DNA from: Ignavibacteriota bacterium
GTDB taxonomy: Bacteria; Bacteroidota; Ignavibacteria; Tepidaquicellales; Tepidaquicellaceae
Length of the DNA stretch: 64,000 nucleotides
NCBI GenBank assembly: GCA_026390735.1
Contig: JAPLFJ010000052.1
Location: forward strand, 1-64,000
Reading direction: 5' to 3'
The position numbers were made by a program, and so were the translations under genes. A model generated the notes under the pieces. The model was not told the DNA's origin and searched no databases. It saw only the letters and a program-made list of their open reading frames with translations. This document shows positions 1 through 8,137 of this stretch, one piece after another; within the stretch, counting starts at the first letter, position 1, and each line of letters opens with the position of its first letter.

Positions 1-183
1 TACAAAATCTGCATATTCTTTCCATTTAAAATACTTTTTAATTTTTGTATGGTAAAACCAAATGTCAAACCAATCAGCTGGCATATATATTTTCCACATA
101 TACATTTTTTTGTATGAAATAACCCCAAAGTTATATATCCCTGGTTTCATTTGAAGTTTATCTACGATAAGAAATGTTCTCAT
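1..183 (-). CDS. Hypothetical protein, 3' part missing (runs off the window)
   Basis: An open frame starts at the ATG whose complement is at 181-183 and stays open to the left edge, giving 61 residues with no stop. The peptide begins MRTFLIVDKLQMKPGIYNFG and is rich in Tyr, Trp and Lys. It has no signal peptide and no motif I recognise. It lies in the same direction as the two secreted-protein genes to its right, about 50 bp away, so it may be co-transcribed with them. The start is uncertain because no clear Shine-Dalgarno sequence is visible. Confidence 0.45.
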   Translation of the reverse strand, partial: MRTFLIVDKLQMKPGIYNFGVISYKKMYMWKIYMPADWFDIWFYHTKIKKYFKWKEYADFV

Positions 184-234
184 AATATTAAATATGGGTT
201 ATTGTAGTATGTAAAGGTAATCACTCTCATTTGT

Positions 235-546
235 CTAATACCTAAATATTCGTAGTTTTTGTTCTATGCCACCTTCCATGCAAACAGTAAAATCATTCCA
301 TCCCTTTTTAACGTTTAAGATTATCTGATGCCAACCCGTACTTTCGTAGAATTTTTGTGCTAACATAATCCATCCATGGCTGGGAGAAGAAGTCCAAACG
401 GTTACAGTCTCGCTTACTTCGAGTGTTTTTACTTTTATAACGGCATGATTGGAAGTTACAATATTAGTATCGAGTTGCACTTCTCGTTGAGCGTAAACAC
501 ACACTGAAGTGATTAGCAGTATTATTAAAACTAATATAGTTTTCAT
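235..546 (-). CDS. Small secreted hypothetical protein
   Basis: The 103-residue protein starts with a clear Sec signal peptide (basic MK, then hydrophobic residues 4-16, probable cleavage after the Ala at 19). The mature part of about 83 residues alternates hydrophobic and polar residues in a beta-rich pattern, with several Trp residues, like a small extracellular beta-sandwich. I do not recognise a family. It lies 16 bp downstream of the TPR protein gene on the same strand, so the two are probably one transcript and both act in the periplasm or outer envelope. Function is unknown. Confidence 0.6.
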   Translation of the reverse strand: MKTILVLIILLITSVCVYAQREVQLDTNIVTSNHAVIKVKTLEVSETVTVWTSSPSHGWIMLAQKFYESTGWHQIILNVKKGWNDFTVCMEGGIEQKLRIFRY

Positions 547-562
547 CTTTATCTATTTATTA

Positions 563-2026
563 TTATAATTTCGATTTAGCCAGTTTAATGGCAGGGGCCA
601 AACTCTCTTTTAACGAAGAATCGATTTCTGTTGCTTTCTCTAAATCTGAAAGAGCTTTGTCGAATTTTCCCTGTTTAATGTATATATAACCTCTGATAGT
701 AAACGCAGTTGAATTATGTGGGTATATAGTTAAGGCTTTATTAATCGTTTCAAGTGCTTTTTTTAAATTGTTTAATTCAAAATATGCACCGGCTAAATTT
801 GAATATATTATAGCTGTATTATAATCTTCATGTTCAAATTTACTTAGCGCTATATTATATTGATTAATTGCTCTATCATAATCCTTTAATTTATAATACG
901 CCCTTCCTTTCATTTTATAATAAGTAGTAATTGTTACATTATTTGTCTCAAATTGAGTTTGAACGATTTCATCAGGGTTTATTTCGTCTAATAAATGTAA
1001 ATAATAATTAGGTAACAATTCTACTAAATCACTATGCGTATATATTATTTCCTTAGCATATCCGTTTTCAATAGAATTATTTAAGAATTTATATTTGTAA
1101 TTAATTAAATCAAAGTATACTTGATAATATAATTCAGCACTGTTAAATTCTTTTACTTTTAAATAATCTCTAGCAATAATATTAATTAGCTCTATACAAA
1201 AGGGATTGTTTAAGTTTAATGATTTACCAGCATCTATAGCTTTTTGATAATATCCTTCGTTTTCAAATCTATGAATATCTTTAATGTCTGCACTAATATT
1301 GGAATTTTCCCCAGCACACTCATTTATTGAGAATGAATTTTCAATAAGATATCTTGAGGCTTCAGTATTTTGAAGTCTTAGTGCTCGTAAAAATGCATAA
1401 AAAGCTGTAGTGTATTGTTTTTTTTCCAAATAACATAATCCTGTTGCCATAAATACTTCGCCTTTCTTTAAATCATATGTCCTAAACCAATCATCGGCGT
1501 TACCTGTCAATTCCTTTAAATAATATAGCGCTTTATCATAGTTGTTCATTCGAAGGTAAGATAATGCTTTATAGTTGTTATATAGAGCATTATCTTCTGG
1601 TATATTTTCCAATACTTTATCGTAATTACCAGTATTATAGTAAGCTAAAAGAATATTTTCTAACAAATAATATTTCCTACCTCCTCCATAATCAAAACAT
1701 GGATTAGTATTAAGGTCATATTTCACATCCTCAAAACTACAAGTAGCGGTATTATAGTATCCAACCTTTGCCTCGTTAAAATTATTAAACATATTATCGT
1801 AATCCCCAATTTCAAAATATATCAAACCTCGAAAAACATAAAATTCTCTACTGGAAGGTGAGGCTATAATAGCTTTGTTAATATTTTCAATTGCACTTGA
1901 AAAGTTTTTTGAAAACATCTCGGTTTTTGCTTTTATAAAAAAGGAATATGAATCTTGAGCCAATATAGATTGAATATTGAGTGATAATAAGAATAAAACA
2001 ATTAATGTTAAGAATCGTTTTTTCAT
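563..2026 (-). CDS. Secreted tetratricopeptide-repeat protein
   Basis: The 487-residue protein has an N-terminal signal peptide (MKKRFL, then a hydrophobic stretch ending near residue 23). Helical TPR-like repeats follow. The first covers about residues 27-95 and more degenerate ones lie in the middle. Three well-formed repeats occupy about 365-480, with the usual small-residue and Tyr/Ala pattern such as YYKMKGRAYYKLKDYDRAIN. TPR proteins are protein-binding scaffolds, and the ligand here is unknown. The ATG is preceded by a GGAG about 8 bp upstream, which supports this start. The gene heads a leftward group of envelope proteins next to the mobile element; whether it is element cargo or chromosome is not clear. 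Confidence 0.75.
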   Translation of the reverse strand: MKKRFLTLIVLFLLSLNIQSILAQDSYSFFIKAKTEMFSKNFSSAIENINKAIIASPSSREFYVFRGLIYFEIGDYDNMFNNFNEAKVGYYNTATCSFEDVKYDLNTNPCFDYGGGRKYYLLENILLAYYNTGNYDKVLENIPEDNALYNNYKALSYLRMNNYDKALYYLKELTGNADDWFRTYDLKKGEVFMATGLCYLEKKQYTTAFYAFLRALRLQNTEASRYLIENSFSINECAGENSNISADIKDIHRFENEGYYQKAIDAGKSLNLNNPFCIELINIIARDYLKVKEFNSAELYYQVYFDLINYKYKFLNNSIENGYAKEIIYTHSDLVELLPNYYLHLLDEINPDEIVQTQFETNNVTITTYYKMKGRAYYKLKDYDRAINQYNIALSKFEHEDYNTAIIYSNLAGAYFELNNLKKALETINKALTIYPHNSTAFTIRGYIYIKQGKFDKALSDLEKATEIDSSLKESLAPAIKLAKSKL

Positions 2027-2080
2027 AATGTCTCCAATAATTATTAAATTTGTGATATAATATTAATAGAAAATAAAAAA

Positions 2081-2216
2081 GGAGCTGCAAACCTCAAAGC
2101 ATACTATAGTCCACTGGGGTGGCATCAAGACATGCGATGAGGCGCAGCTCCATTATTGGAGATGCAGCCCCATGCTATGTTCGTCTTGATTTAAAAACTC
2201 CCCAGTTTCTATAGAG
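2081..2216. repeat. Large folded palindrome with competing stems
   Basis: GGAGCTGC at 2081-2088 is matched by its exact complement at 2144-2151, and CCTC at 2092-2095 by GAGG at 2139-2142. A second pair of arms crosses these: ACTGGGG at 2113-2119 with CCCCAGT at 2200-2206, and ATCAAGAC at 2124-2131 with GTCTTGAT at 2183-2190. CTCC-GGAG (2148-2161) forms an inner hairpin. The two sets of stems interleave, so the segment would form either alternative folds or a pseudoknot. It may be a structured RNA, an origin or transfer structure, or a non-autonomous IS200/IS605-like end; no transposase is nearby. Confidence 0.55.
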
Positions 2217-2432
2217 AACAGTAGATGTTGCTACTTCTTAAAATCTTATGTAAAGAACGATAACCTCTTGTAATGAAAATGAGATTATTAATTTCCTGTA
2301 AAGTAATAAGTTTAGAGAAATATAAAAATGTAATTTATTTTAAGGTATAATAATTTTGAGGGTGGAGATACTCTTGGTTTTTTATTTGTGGAGGGGGAAG
2401 TTTTATTAGTTGGGTCAAAAACGCCCCGAATA

Positions 2433-2650
2433 AAAAGTCCAGTTAAGTGGACTTTTATTAATTAATTTTAGGACGTTAATTATAAAAGTCCAGTTAAATG
2501 GACGTATTATTAAAGGAATGTTTGATTTATAGTTCGTTTTAGCAGTTATTAAAAAACAATGATATCAACAATAGTGTAAGCGTAGAAAGTTGTCCGAAAA
2601 AGTGGACTTTCTGGAAGTTGTTGAAAACATAAGTCTACTTTTTTGGACTT
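2433..2650. repeat. Cluster of AAAGTCCA/TGGACTTT inverted repeats
   Basis: AAAAGTCCA-6 bp-TGGACTTTT forms a perfect inverted repeat at 2433-2456. A second copy with a nearly identical spacer follows 51 bp later at 2484-2503. Two looser copies built from GTCC/GGAC arms lie at 2585-2612 and 2631-2650. Repeated dyads of one sequence within 220 bp suggest binding sites for a dimeric regulator or initiator. No partner protein can be assigned from sequence. Confidence 0.55.
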
Positions 2651-3083
2651 TCCTGTTGTTTAAGTATTAGTTATTGATTATCAGTAAATTAGTAGATGTG
2701 AATGCCTCTATAATGGCTCTATTAGCTATTTAGAAGACCATGGCGGGCATTTAATAATCTGACCTATAGGAAGGATACCCCTTTTTTTGTAATTAACTAA
2801 AAAAGCTTAAAAACAGACTAGTTTTAGAACAAAATGAAAAATTAGTAAAAGTCTCCTTTTTAAAAAACTGAAATGGGAATATAGTAATGTAGAAAAAGGT
2901 AAAATCGTAAAATATTGCATTTACAGTCTTAAATAATCACTTTCTACTGTATACGGTACTTATGTTGTTTGTTAAGATAATTATTAATTTATTATAATAA
3001 GATATTAAATAAGAAATATAATAATAATAAAGTAATAAGATAAATAAGTAAAATAAATATGATAATATAAACAAATAGTACTA

Positions 3084-4442
3084 TTAAGCCACTTTTCGGT
3101 CGATCTTTACGTTAAACTCATTTTTTATAATATTCTGATATGCTGCCGACATAACGGTCTTTAATTCAGCTTCATGTACCCGGTCTATTATAAAGCTGTC
3201 ATGAATACATAAAATCATGATTCCTCTGTCTGTAAAGTGTTTAATCACCTTTTCAGCTATTTGAGAGTCCTTATACATTAAAGACAACCCAATATTAGTA
3301 CAAAGGTACTTACTGATAGGTTCATGTACTACAAGCCAATGGTCAAGCATCTTAGCAATATCACCATGAGGTATATCCCTTGGGTTATCTTCATCTTCTA
3401 ATAAATCATCCCTTAGTGCCCTAACCGTCCCATCTTCAGTTTTCGCATTAATCGACATCAATCCCAGACCTTTAAATAGTCCTCTTTCCCTGTATTTCAC
3501 GTCCTCATACGAAGTAGCAGCAATCGCGTACGGGTCATCCTGATAGTCAAGGTTCTCCATATTATAAAGCATCCTAATGTGCATAGCCTGGAAATCCAAT
3601 TCGACTGTAGGTGCGTTATTGATCTTAAAATAAGGCCTGTACTGTTTCTTTAATAAGGTTTCTGTAGTAGCCGAATATCTCCCGAACTTTTCAAATGTTT
3701 CTCTGAAAACCCTATACCCACCCTTAGGTCGCACAAATAAATGTACGTGGTCTTGCTCCATCTCTAAATTACAATAGTATTCAAGTCTCTCCCTTGACTT
3801 GTCTTGTTGATATACCTCAATCGGAGCATCAATAGTAATCAAAGTCTTATACCTGAGGGCATTCCATTCTTTAACAATCGCTCTCATAGCCTCCGTGTTT
3901 GAATTATCCTGGTAATCCAACATTACGTCAACCTCTCGTTCTGTTTCTTCTCCGGTCCTTTTATTCTTAACAATCACGATAGTAGTTTCTCGAAGTTGTA
4001 TTTCCTCAGGCGGTAATCGATTCTCAATAACCGACAAGTCAACATTCTTATAATAATCTAAGAGTTTTTGAGATGGGTGCATTTTTGTGGGATCTCTAAA
4101 GTTCAGCTTCATATCCCAAAAACCCTTAACTTGTTTAATGTATCCTTTCTCCAAAAGTGCATCAGCAACCTTTCTAACGAAATAATATGTCCGAAAGTAA
4201 TACCCATACCTAACCGGATGTTTATTATACCAATTGCTATTCCTTGAGTACCAAATTCCCTTTCCAGTCTTAGCTGATTCGAGTAAATTCATCAGTATAG
4301 TAATCAGGACTTCCTTCTTAGCTGATACTTTAAGTGTACCCAGTTCTAATTCATCATAAACAGTATCAACAAATGCTTTTATCTCAGCATTAGAACTTTT
4401 TTTGTACCACTTAATAAATTTAGGTTTTTTCTCAATTGACAT
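3084..4442 (-). CDS. Minimal family-A DNA polymerase (palm/fingers only)
   Basis: The C-terminal half of this 452-residue protein shows polymerase-I-type core motifs. Motif A is VELDFQAMHIRMLYN (280-294, metal-binding D283). A motif-B-like helix has R318 and K324. Motif C is LCIHDSFIID (411-420, H414-D415). The N-terminal 200 residues are not a recognisable 5' nuclease or 3'-5' exonuclease; residues 75-110 look like a winged helix. Full PolA is about 900 residues, so this is a stripped-down form of the kind seen on plasmids and phages. It probably copies the element from the adjacent repeats and Rep-like protein. The start ATG at 4440-4442 has no strong Shine-Dalgarno. Family assignment rests on motifs alone; activity and fidelity are unknown. 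Confidence 0.65.
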   Translation of the reverse strand: MSIEKKPKFIKWYKKSSNAEIKAFVDTVYDELELGTLKVSAKKEVLITILMNLLESAKTGKGIWYSRNSNWYNKHPVRYGYYFRTYYFVRKVADALLEKGYIKQVKGFWDMKLNFRDPTKMHPSQKLLDYYKNVDLSVIENRLPPEEIQLRETTIVIVKNKRTGEETEREVDVMLDYQDNSNTEAMRAIVKEWNALRYKTLITIDAPIEVYQQDKSRERLEYYCNLEMEQDHVHLFVRPKGGYRVFRETFEKFGRYSATTETLLKKQYRPYFKINNAPTVELDFQAMHIRMLYNMENLDYQDDPYAIAATSYEDVKYRERGLFKGLGLMSINAKTEDGTVRALRDDLLEDEDNPRDIPHGDIAKMLDHWLVVHEPISKYLCTNIGLSLMYKDSQIAEKVIKHFTDRGIMILCIHDSFIIDRVHEAELKTVMSAAYQNIIKNEFNVKIDRKVA

Positions 4443-4507
4443 ATATTTAAATTAATCGTTTACTAAACAAAGTTAAATGAAAGAGTTTTTGTATAAATTC
4501 CTTATTC

Positions 4508-4656
4508 AAGCTACTCCCAGGACATTCAAAAACGCGCCTACCCGTTTCTGTTAATATAAAGAGATTGTTTTAAGCAGTTATTTAAGCTACTCCCGGAATA
4601 TTCAAAAACGCGCCTACCCGTTTCTATTAATATAAAGAAATTGTTTTAAGCAGTTA
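4508..4656. repeat. 76-bp tandem direct repeat (two copies)
   Basis: Two copies with a period of exactly 76 bp (AAGCTACTCCC at 4508 and at 4584; AAGCAGTTA at 4572 and 4648) are nearly identical. Each begins with the AAGCTACTCCC core that recurs in the iteron array 300 bp away and contains a GC-rich ACGCGCCTACCCG segment. They lie just upstream of the polymerase start. Likely roles are extra Rep-binding sites or control of polymerase expression. Confidence 0.75.
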
Positions 4657-4766
4657 AACAAAAGCAACGTAGGTGGCGCGAACACCTAAAAGCGAAGAAC
4701 TAAAGAGCAACCCAAAATATCTCCTAAGCATGAAAAGAAAACAAATGAAAAAAGAACAAAAAACAC

Positions 4767-4783
4767 ACGCTTCGAAGAAGCGT
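4767..4783 (-). terminator. Hairpin terminator for the leftward rep operon
   Basis: ACGCTTC-GAA-GAAGCGT is a perfect 7-bp stem. Read on the minus strand it is followed by GTGTTTTTTG, as expected of an intrinsic terminator for genes 6763 to 5020. The iteron array would then lie in the 3' untranslated part of that transcript. Confidence 0.55.
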
Positions 4784-4893
4784 ATATTTATTATCTATTA
4801 TCTTTATATATGTTAAGATCTATTAGGAAAACTTCAAAGCGTCAAAACCCTTAACAGTATTGACTTTCGGCTAATTAGTACCTTCATATTTCT

Positions 4894-5017
4894 AAAGCTA
4901 CTCCCATATTATATTTAAGTAACTCCCATACTTTAGGCATTATTATTAAAGTAAGTCCCATATCATTTTTAAGTAGGTCCCATATACCCTCAAAATACAC
5001 TAAAGCTAGTCCCATGG
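4894..5017. repeat. Iteron array, five copies with 22/32/22/32-bp spacing
   Basis: Five imperfect copies of AAAGTANSTCCCATA occur in the same orientation. Their CCC cores are at 4903, 4925, 4957, 4979 and 5011. The spacings of 22, 32, 22 and 32 bp are near two and three helical turns and make a 54-bp higher-order unit. The array starts 3 bp after the end of the Rep-like gene. Iterons at such spacing are typical of plasmid origins and of copy control. That it is an origin is an inference; the repeats themselves are plain in the sequence. Confidence 0.75.
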
Positions 5018-5019
5018 TA

Positions 5020-5997
5020 TTAAGCTGCTTTTTTATAGTCCCAAAAGCTTTCAGGGTTATAATGTCTAGATTCCTTTCCATAATTCATTAAGTTATTTAA
5101 GATGTCAAATTCTTCAGGTGTTTGAGGAACTCCATCTCCTGCGCACCAACGTTTAGTCATAATTGATTTATACTTTTTACTGTAGTATATAATTGAAATA
5201 TCCTTCCCATCACGACATTTACCAAACCCAATAAAATAATCAGGCACTTTTTCAGTTTCGGATTGACTTGTAAGCGGCGGCTGAATAATTGGCTTGGTCT
5301 CAACCGGTAGGCAGACTTCTGGTTTTGTAAACCAATGTTTCTCAGGGTCGAATATTTCTTTGTTTATGGTAAATATCTTCCCCGGCTTAACTTTAATGTA
5401 ACCGGTATTATTTAAAACACTCAACAGAACCTTTAATACTTTATGGTCGCCACCCAATAATTTTACAAGGGATGTTTGAGTTAAACTGGATTCCAAAAGT
5501 GGCTCTTTAATGAGCAGGCAATGTCGATTACGTGCCATCAGGTAATAAAACACCTTCAGACACTTTATGATGAGTCTCTTATTTTTGCCAGTAGGAAGAA
5601 TCACCCTTTTTATTTGTAACAGTAAATCTTTATAGTCGTCTCTATACAATTGTATAAAGTCAGGATACTTTGTGGCTTCTTCAATATCAACTTTACGGAA
5701 CTTAGTTAAATATACACTCTCATCTACTAGTTGATACTTTCTTTTCTTCTTTATTAACAGCCCCGTTGTCTCCAATTCTTTTAATGCTTCATAAATTGTT
5801 ACTGGAGTGGTAGCATAATAATCGGCCATAGTGTTAACATCTACCGTAAATGTCTTATATGGCGCTTTGTCTAAATTGTAATTGTATTTAAGTTTTATTG
5901 AAACGTAAAGCCAGGGTGTATACCCTGATTTAAATACATCGTAATCATCGAAAAGGAATTCTGGTTTTATTTGAACGTGGTAATCGTCTTTTTTCAT
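5020..5997 (-). CDS. Winged-helix replication-initiator-like protein
   Basis: The 325-residue protein has a winged-helix-like segment at about residues 45-85 (MADYYATTPVTIYEALKELE followed by a basic wing) and a second at about 140-210 (LTQTSLVKLLGG then LNNTGYIKV). Two winged helices in tandem are the layout of iteron-binding plasmid initiators. The C-terminal 100 residues are Pro-rich, then hydrophilic. It has no nuclease or ATPase motif. The gene ends 3 bp before the iteron array and is followed by the polymerase, which strongly suggests replication. Alternatively it is a transcription regulator of the same fold. Sequence similarity to a named Rep family was not recognised. Confidence 0.5.
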   Translation of the reverse strand: MKKDDYHVQIKPEFLFDDYDVFKSGYTPWLYVSIKLKYNYNLDKAPYKTFTVDVNTMADYYATTPVTIYEALKELETTGLLIKKKRKYQLVDESVYLTKFRKVDIEEATKYPDFIQLYRDDYKDLLLQIKRVILPTGKNKRLIIKCLKVFYYLMARNRHCLLIKEPLLESSLTQTSLVKLLGGDHKVLKVLLSVLNNTGYIKVKPGKIFTINKEIFDPEKHWFTKPEVCLPVETKPIIQPPLTSQSETEKVPDYFIGFGKCRDGKDISIIYYSKKYKSIMTKRWCAGDGVPQTPEEFDILNNLMNYGKESRHYNPESFWDYKKAA

Positions 5998-6016
5998 AAT
6001 TGTAAGTTTTTAGTTA

Positions 6017-6553
6017 TTAGTTGTTATTTGGTTTATTGTAATAGTTAAAAGGTATTTCACTGGAATACACTACGTATCCAAGCTCCGGGTCGAATGAGTG
6101 TATGTAGTAATCGTTATAAACGAGTATTGGTTTAGTCATCTTATGTTCCGGTTTTACATATTCTGTTATCTCTATCATACGATACCTGACAAGCTCCCTG
6201 AAGGACTTTCTTAAAACTGATCTACATATTCCGGTTTCATAGTGCATCTTGTTCAAGTTAAAGTCTTGAGATAACGCTATCCTATAATAGTATGGCATTT
6301 CAGCCAAATCCATGAACCTGACTTTGCTCTTTAATATCAGGTAAAGGTAAAAGCTAAAGTAACATTTAAAGGGTATCTCATAAAGCACAGGAGAATACTC
6401 AATTTGGTATTTTTCATAAATAGCTTTGAGTTTAGCGTTGTTAAAATGACTCAAGCCTTTTTTCTTAAAGTGCTTTTGTTTCTTTCGAAGCCCTCTTCTG
6501 AGGGCCTCTTCAAGAATTTCTTTCTGTTCGATATTTAATGGGATATTCTGCAT
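6017..6553 (-). CDS. Hypothetical protein with winged-helix-like centre
   Basis: The protein has 178 residues, with a strongly basic N-terminus (RRGLRKKQKHFKKKGL at about 18-33). The segment YETGICRSVLRKSFRELVRYRMIEI at about 105-130 resembles a helix-turn-helix plus wing, like the neighbour at 5020-5997. The upstream stop TAA directly abuts its ATG, and 19 bp separate it from the downstream Rep-like gene, so the three genes form one leftward operon. An accessory DNA-binding factor for replication or its control is a reasonable guess. I do not recognise the family. Confidence 0.5.
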   Translation of the reverse strand: MQNIPLNIEQKEILEEALRRGLRKKQKHFKKKGLSHFNNAKLKAIYEKYQIEYSPVLYEIPFKCYFSFYLYLILKSKVRFMDLAEMPYYYRIALSQDFNLNKMHYETGICRSVLRKSFRELVRYRMIEITEYVKPEHKMTKPILVYNDYYIHSFDPELGYVVYSSEIPFNYYNKPNNN

Positions 6554-6763
6554 TTACATTAAGCCGTTATCTTCCCATTCTAAACATTTCTCGATGAATT
6601 CTAAAACTTCATCAAGTATTTTAAAATAGAAATGCGTTATGAAGTAAGGTCTATACTTATCAAGCACTACTTTAAGGTCTCTAAGGAAGCCAGTTCCCAT
6701 ATGGCGAATTTCATCGTCTGTCATCTCGGTTAAATCAACCGATTCTTGGTTTCTTCTAATCAT
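6554..6763 (-). CDS. Small acidic hypothetical protein
   Basis: The protein has 69 residues and is first in the leftward operon; its stop codon abuts the next start (TAAATG). It is acidic and helical, with an N-terminal VDLTEMTDDEIRHMG segment and a C-terminal helix ending EFIEKCLEWEDNG. There is no signal or known motif. The position suggests a replication or copy-control accessory, but function is unknown. Confidence 0.45.
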   Translation of the reverse strand: MIRRNQESVDLTEMTDDEIRHMGTGFLRDLKVVLDKYRPYFITHFYFKILDEVLEFIEKCLEWEDNGLM

Positions 6764-6977
6764 TGTTAAAAGGGTTTAGTATTTGTAAAAAGCGTTTATT
6801 ATTTGTAAATAAGATTTGAAACAAATGTATGCAAATGCATAAAAGCGTTTACTTTTCTTACTTACTTTAAATTAGCATTTGACAAACAAGTGGCAAAACG
6901 AAAATGAATTGTTAACCTGAGATTTCTTGTATTTAATTTAAACTGAATTATTGCGATATTAGAAAAAATAATAAACT
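6764..6977. promoter_or_regulatory. Divergent control region between replication and cargo genes
   Basis: This 214-bp gap serves two divergent transcription units. It contains the inverted repeat TATGCA-AA-TGCATA at 6828-6841. There are also two direct copies of AAAAGCGTTTA (about 6788 and 6842) and two of ATTTGTAAA (about 6781 and 6801). Such repeats are typical operators. The regulator could be the protein encoded at 6978 or one of the leftward winged-helix proteins. No clean sigma-70 boxes stand out. Confidence 0.45.
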
Positions 6978-7880
6978 ATGACAGAGAAACAGGAAGAATT
7001 CAAAACAGAAGAGGAATTTATTCAAGCCTTGAAAGAAGAAGTGCAAAAGTTAGACCCCGATGAAATCGAAAAGAAATATAGCGTTTTTGATACAAGTGTA
7101 GCAAATTATAATCTCTATGTAGAAAACGCTCAGTTTATTGTAAAATACAGATTAAATTTGGAAGCGAAGGATGACAATTATAAAGAATTAAATTTACTAA
7201 CTGAATTATCCTTTGAGTTAATTAGAGCAATTCGAGGTTGCTCCAAGGCTTTAATTAATCATATATCATTGACGAACTACATGTATAAACCTATGCATTT
7301 ACTTGGCCTTGAAAAGTATGATTATGATAAAGTGGCATCAGATAATTTAAGTGATAATATTAACGAAATGCTTGAAAACATTAAACCAATATTTAAATAT
7401 TTAAATAAGAAGGTCAAGACTCAATACAAGGATCTTGAAAACAAGGTGGAGGAATCCGAGTTTAAAGATAAGATAATTCGCAGAAAAAGTAGGGATTTAG
7501 ATAATTTTAAAACAACAGATGATAAACGAACTGACTACGCAGAAATATTTATAAAAGTATTAAGGGGTTCCAAAAGGATGCCTACAATGAAAGCTTTAGA
7601 AATAGCATCTCATGGAAAAATATCCAAAAGCACTTGGTCTAGAAAGATGCATCACACAGAAGTACTTGATAAGATTTGTACAAAATTAAATGCTATGATT
7701 AAAGAAGATTCAAGAATTAAAAATGATGACCGTATAGACTTCTATAATGCTATTTATGAAAAATTAAATGACAGGTATAATTTAATGGTTATTCCAAAAT
7801 TAGACATCGAAAAAGTGCGAGAAAAAGCACTTCAAATAAAATCTGGTTATATTTCAGGTAATTCCCAAAACGAAGATTAA
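6978..7880 (+). CDS. Hypothetical protein with possible C-terminal HTH
   Basis: The protein has 300 residues, is highly charged and mostly helical, and has no signal or membrane segment. The N-terminal 30 residues are Glu/Lys-rich. Residues about 195-230 (MKALEIASHGKISKSTWSRK) look like a helix-turn-helix. The family is not recognised. It is the first plus-strand gene, divergent from the replication operon across a repeat-rich control region, so a regulator of the element is plausible. Low GC matches the surrounding element. Confidence 0.45.
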   Translation: MTEKQEEFKTEEEFIQALKEEVQKLDPDEIEKKYSVFDTSVANYNLYVENAQFIVKYRLNLEAKDDNYKELNLLTELSFELIRAIRGCSKALINHISLTNYMYKPMHLLGLEKYDYDKVASDNLSDNINEMLENIKPIFKYLNKKVKTQYKDLENKVEESEFKDKIIRRKSRDLDNFKTTDDKRTDYAEIFIKVLRGSKRMPTMKALEIASHGKISKSTWSRKMHHTEVLDKICTKLNAMIKEDSRIKNDDRIDFYNAIYEKLNDRYNLMVIPKLDIEKVREKALQIKSGYISGNSQNED

Positions 7881-8137
7881 TTACACCTAAAATAGTTTAT
7901 TTTCTTTATCTACTATGAAGTAAATTAAATTACTTTCCTATAAACAATTCCAAATATTACATTTAAAACTCCGTATTTATTTCTACTACTGACATAACTT
8001 TGAAATAAAGCCCTTACTATATCTATATGTAAAATCAATATATTAACCTCGTATGGATTCTGTATTTATATCCATCGGTGCAATAAAATGATACCTCGAA
8101 GGACATTTTTGTCCATAAATTAATCTAAATAAAGATT
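7881..8137. promoter_or_regulatory. Upstream region of the sigma-54 activator gene
   Basis: This is a 257-bp AT-rich gap. It contains GGAC-ATTTTT-GTCC, an inverted repeat at 8101-8114, 23 bp before the activator ATG. Its arms are the same GTCC/GGAC core as in the dyads at 2433-2650. It could be an operator. I saw no -24/-12 element here. Confidence 0.3.

Larger units (their letters stand above)
2027..3083. other. 1-kb AT-rich non-coding region with palindromes
   Basis: No convincing gene lies here. The region holds a large folded palindromic segment at 2081-2216, a cluster of GTCC/GGAC inverted repeats at 2433-2650, and an extremely AT-rich stretch from about 2950 to 3083. It separates the secreted TPR gene from the polymerase gene; the latter ends at 3084. 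An origin, transfer region or control region of the mobile element would fit, but nothing in the sequence proves it. Confidence 0.6.

Noticed and set aside
1887-2090. 67-codon minus-strand frame over the start of the TPR gene
   Set aside because: Out-of-phase shadow of the TPR signal-peptide region with Phe/Ile/Lys-rich nonsense composition.
4884-5081. 65-codon minus-strand frame across the iteron array
   Set aside because: Its peptide is just the translation of the repeated TCCCATA units and it overlaps the end of the Rep-like gene; no start signal.
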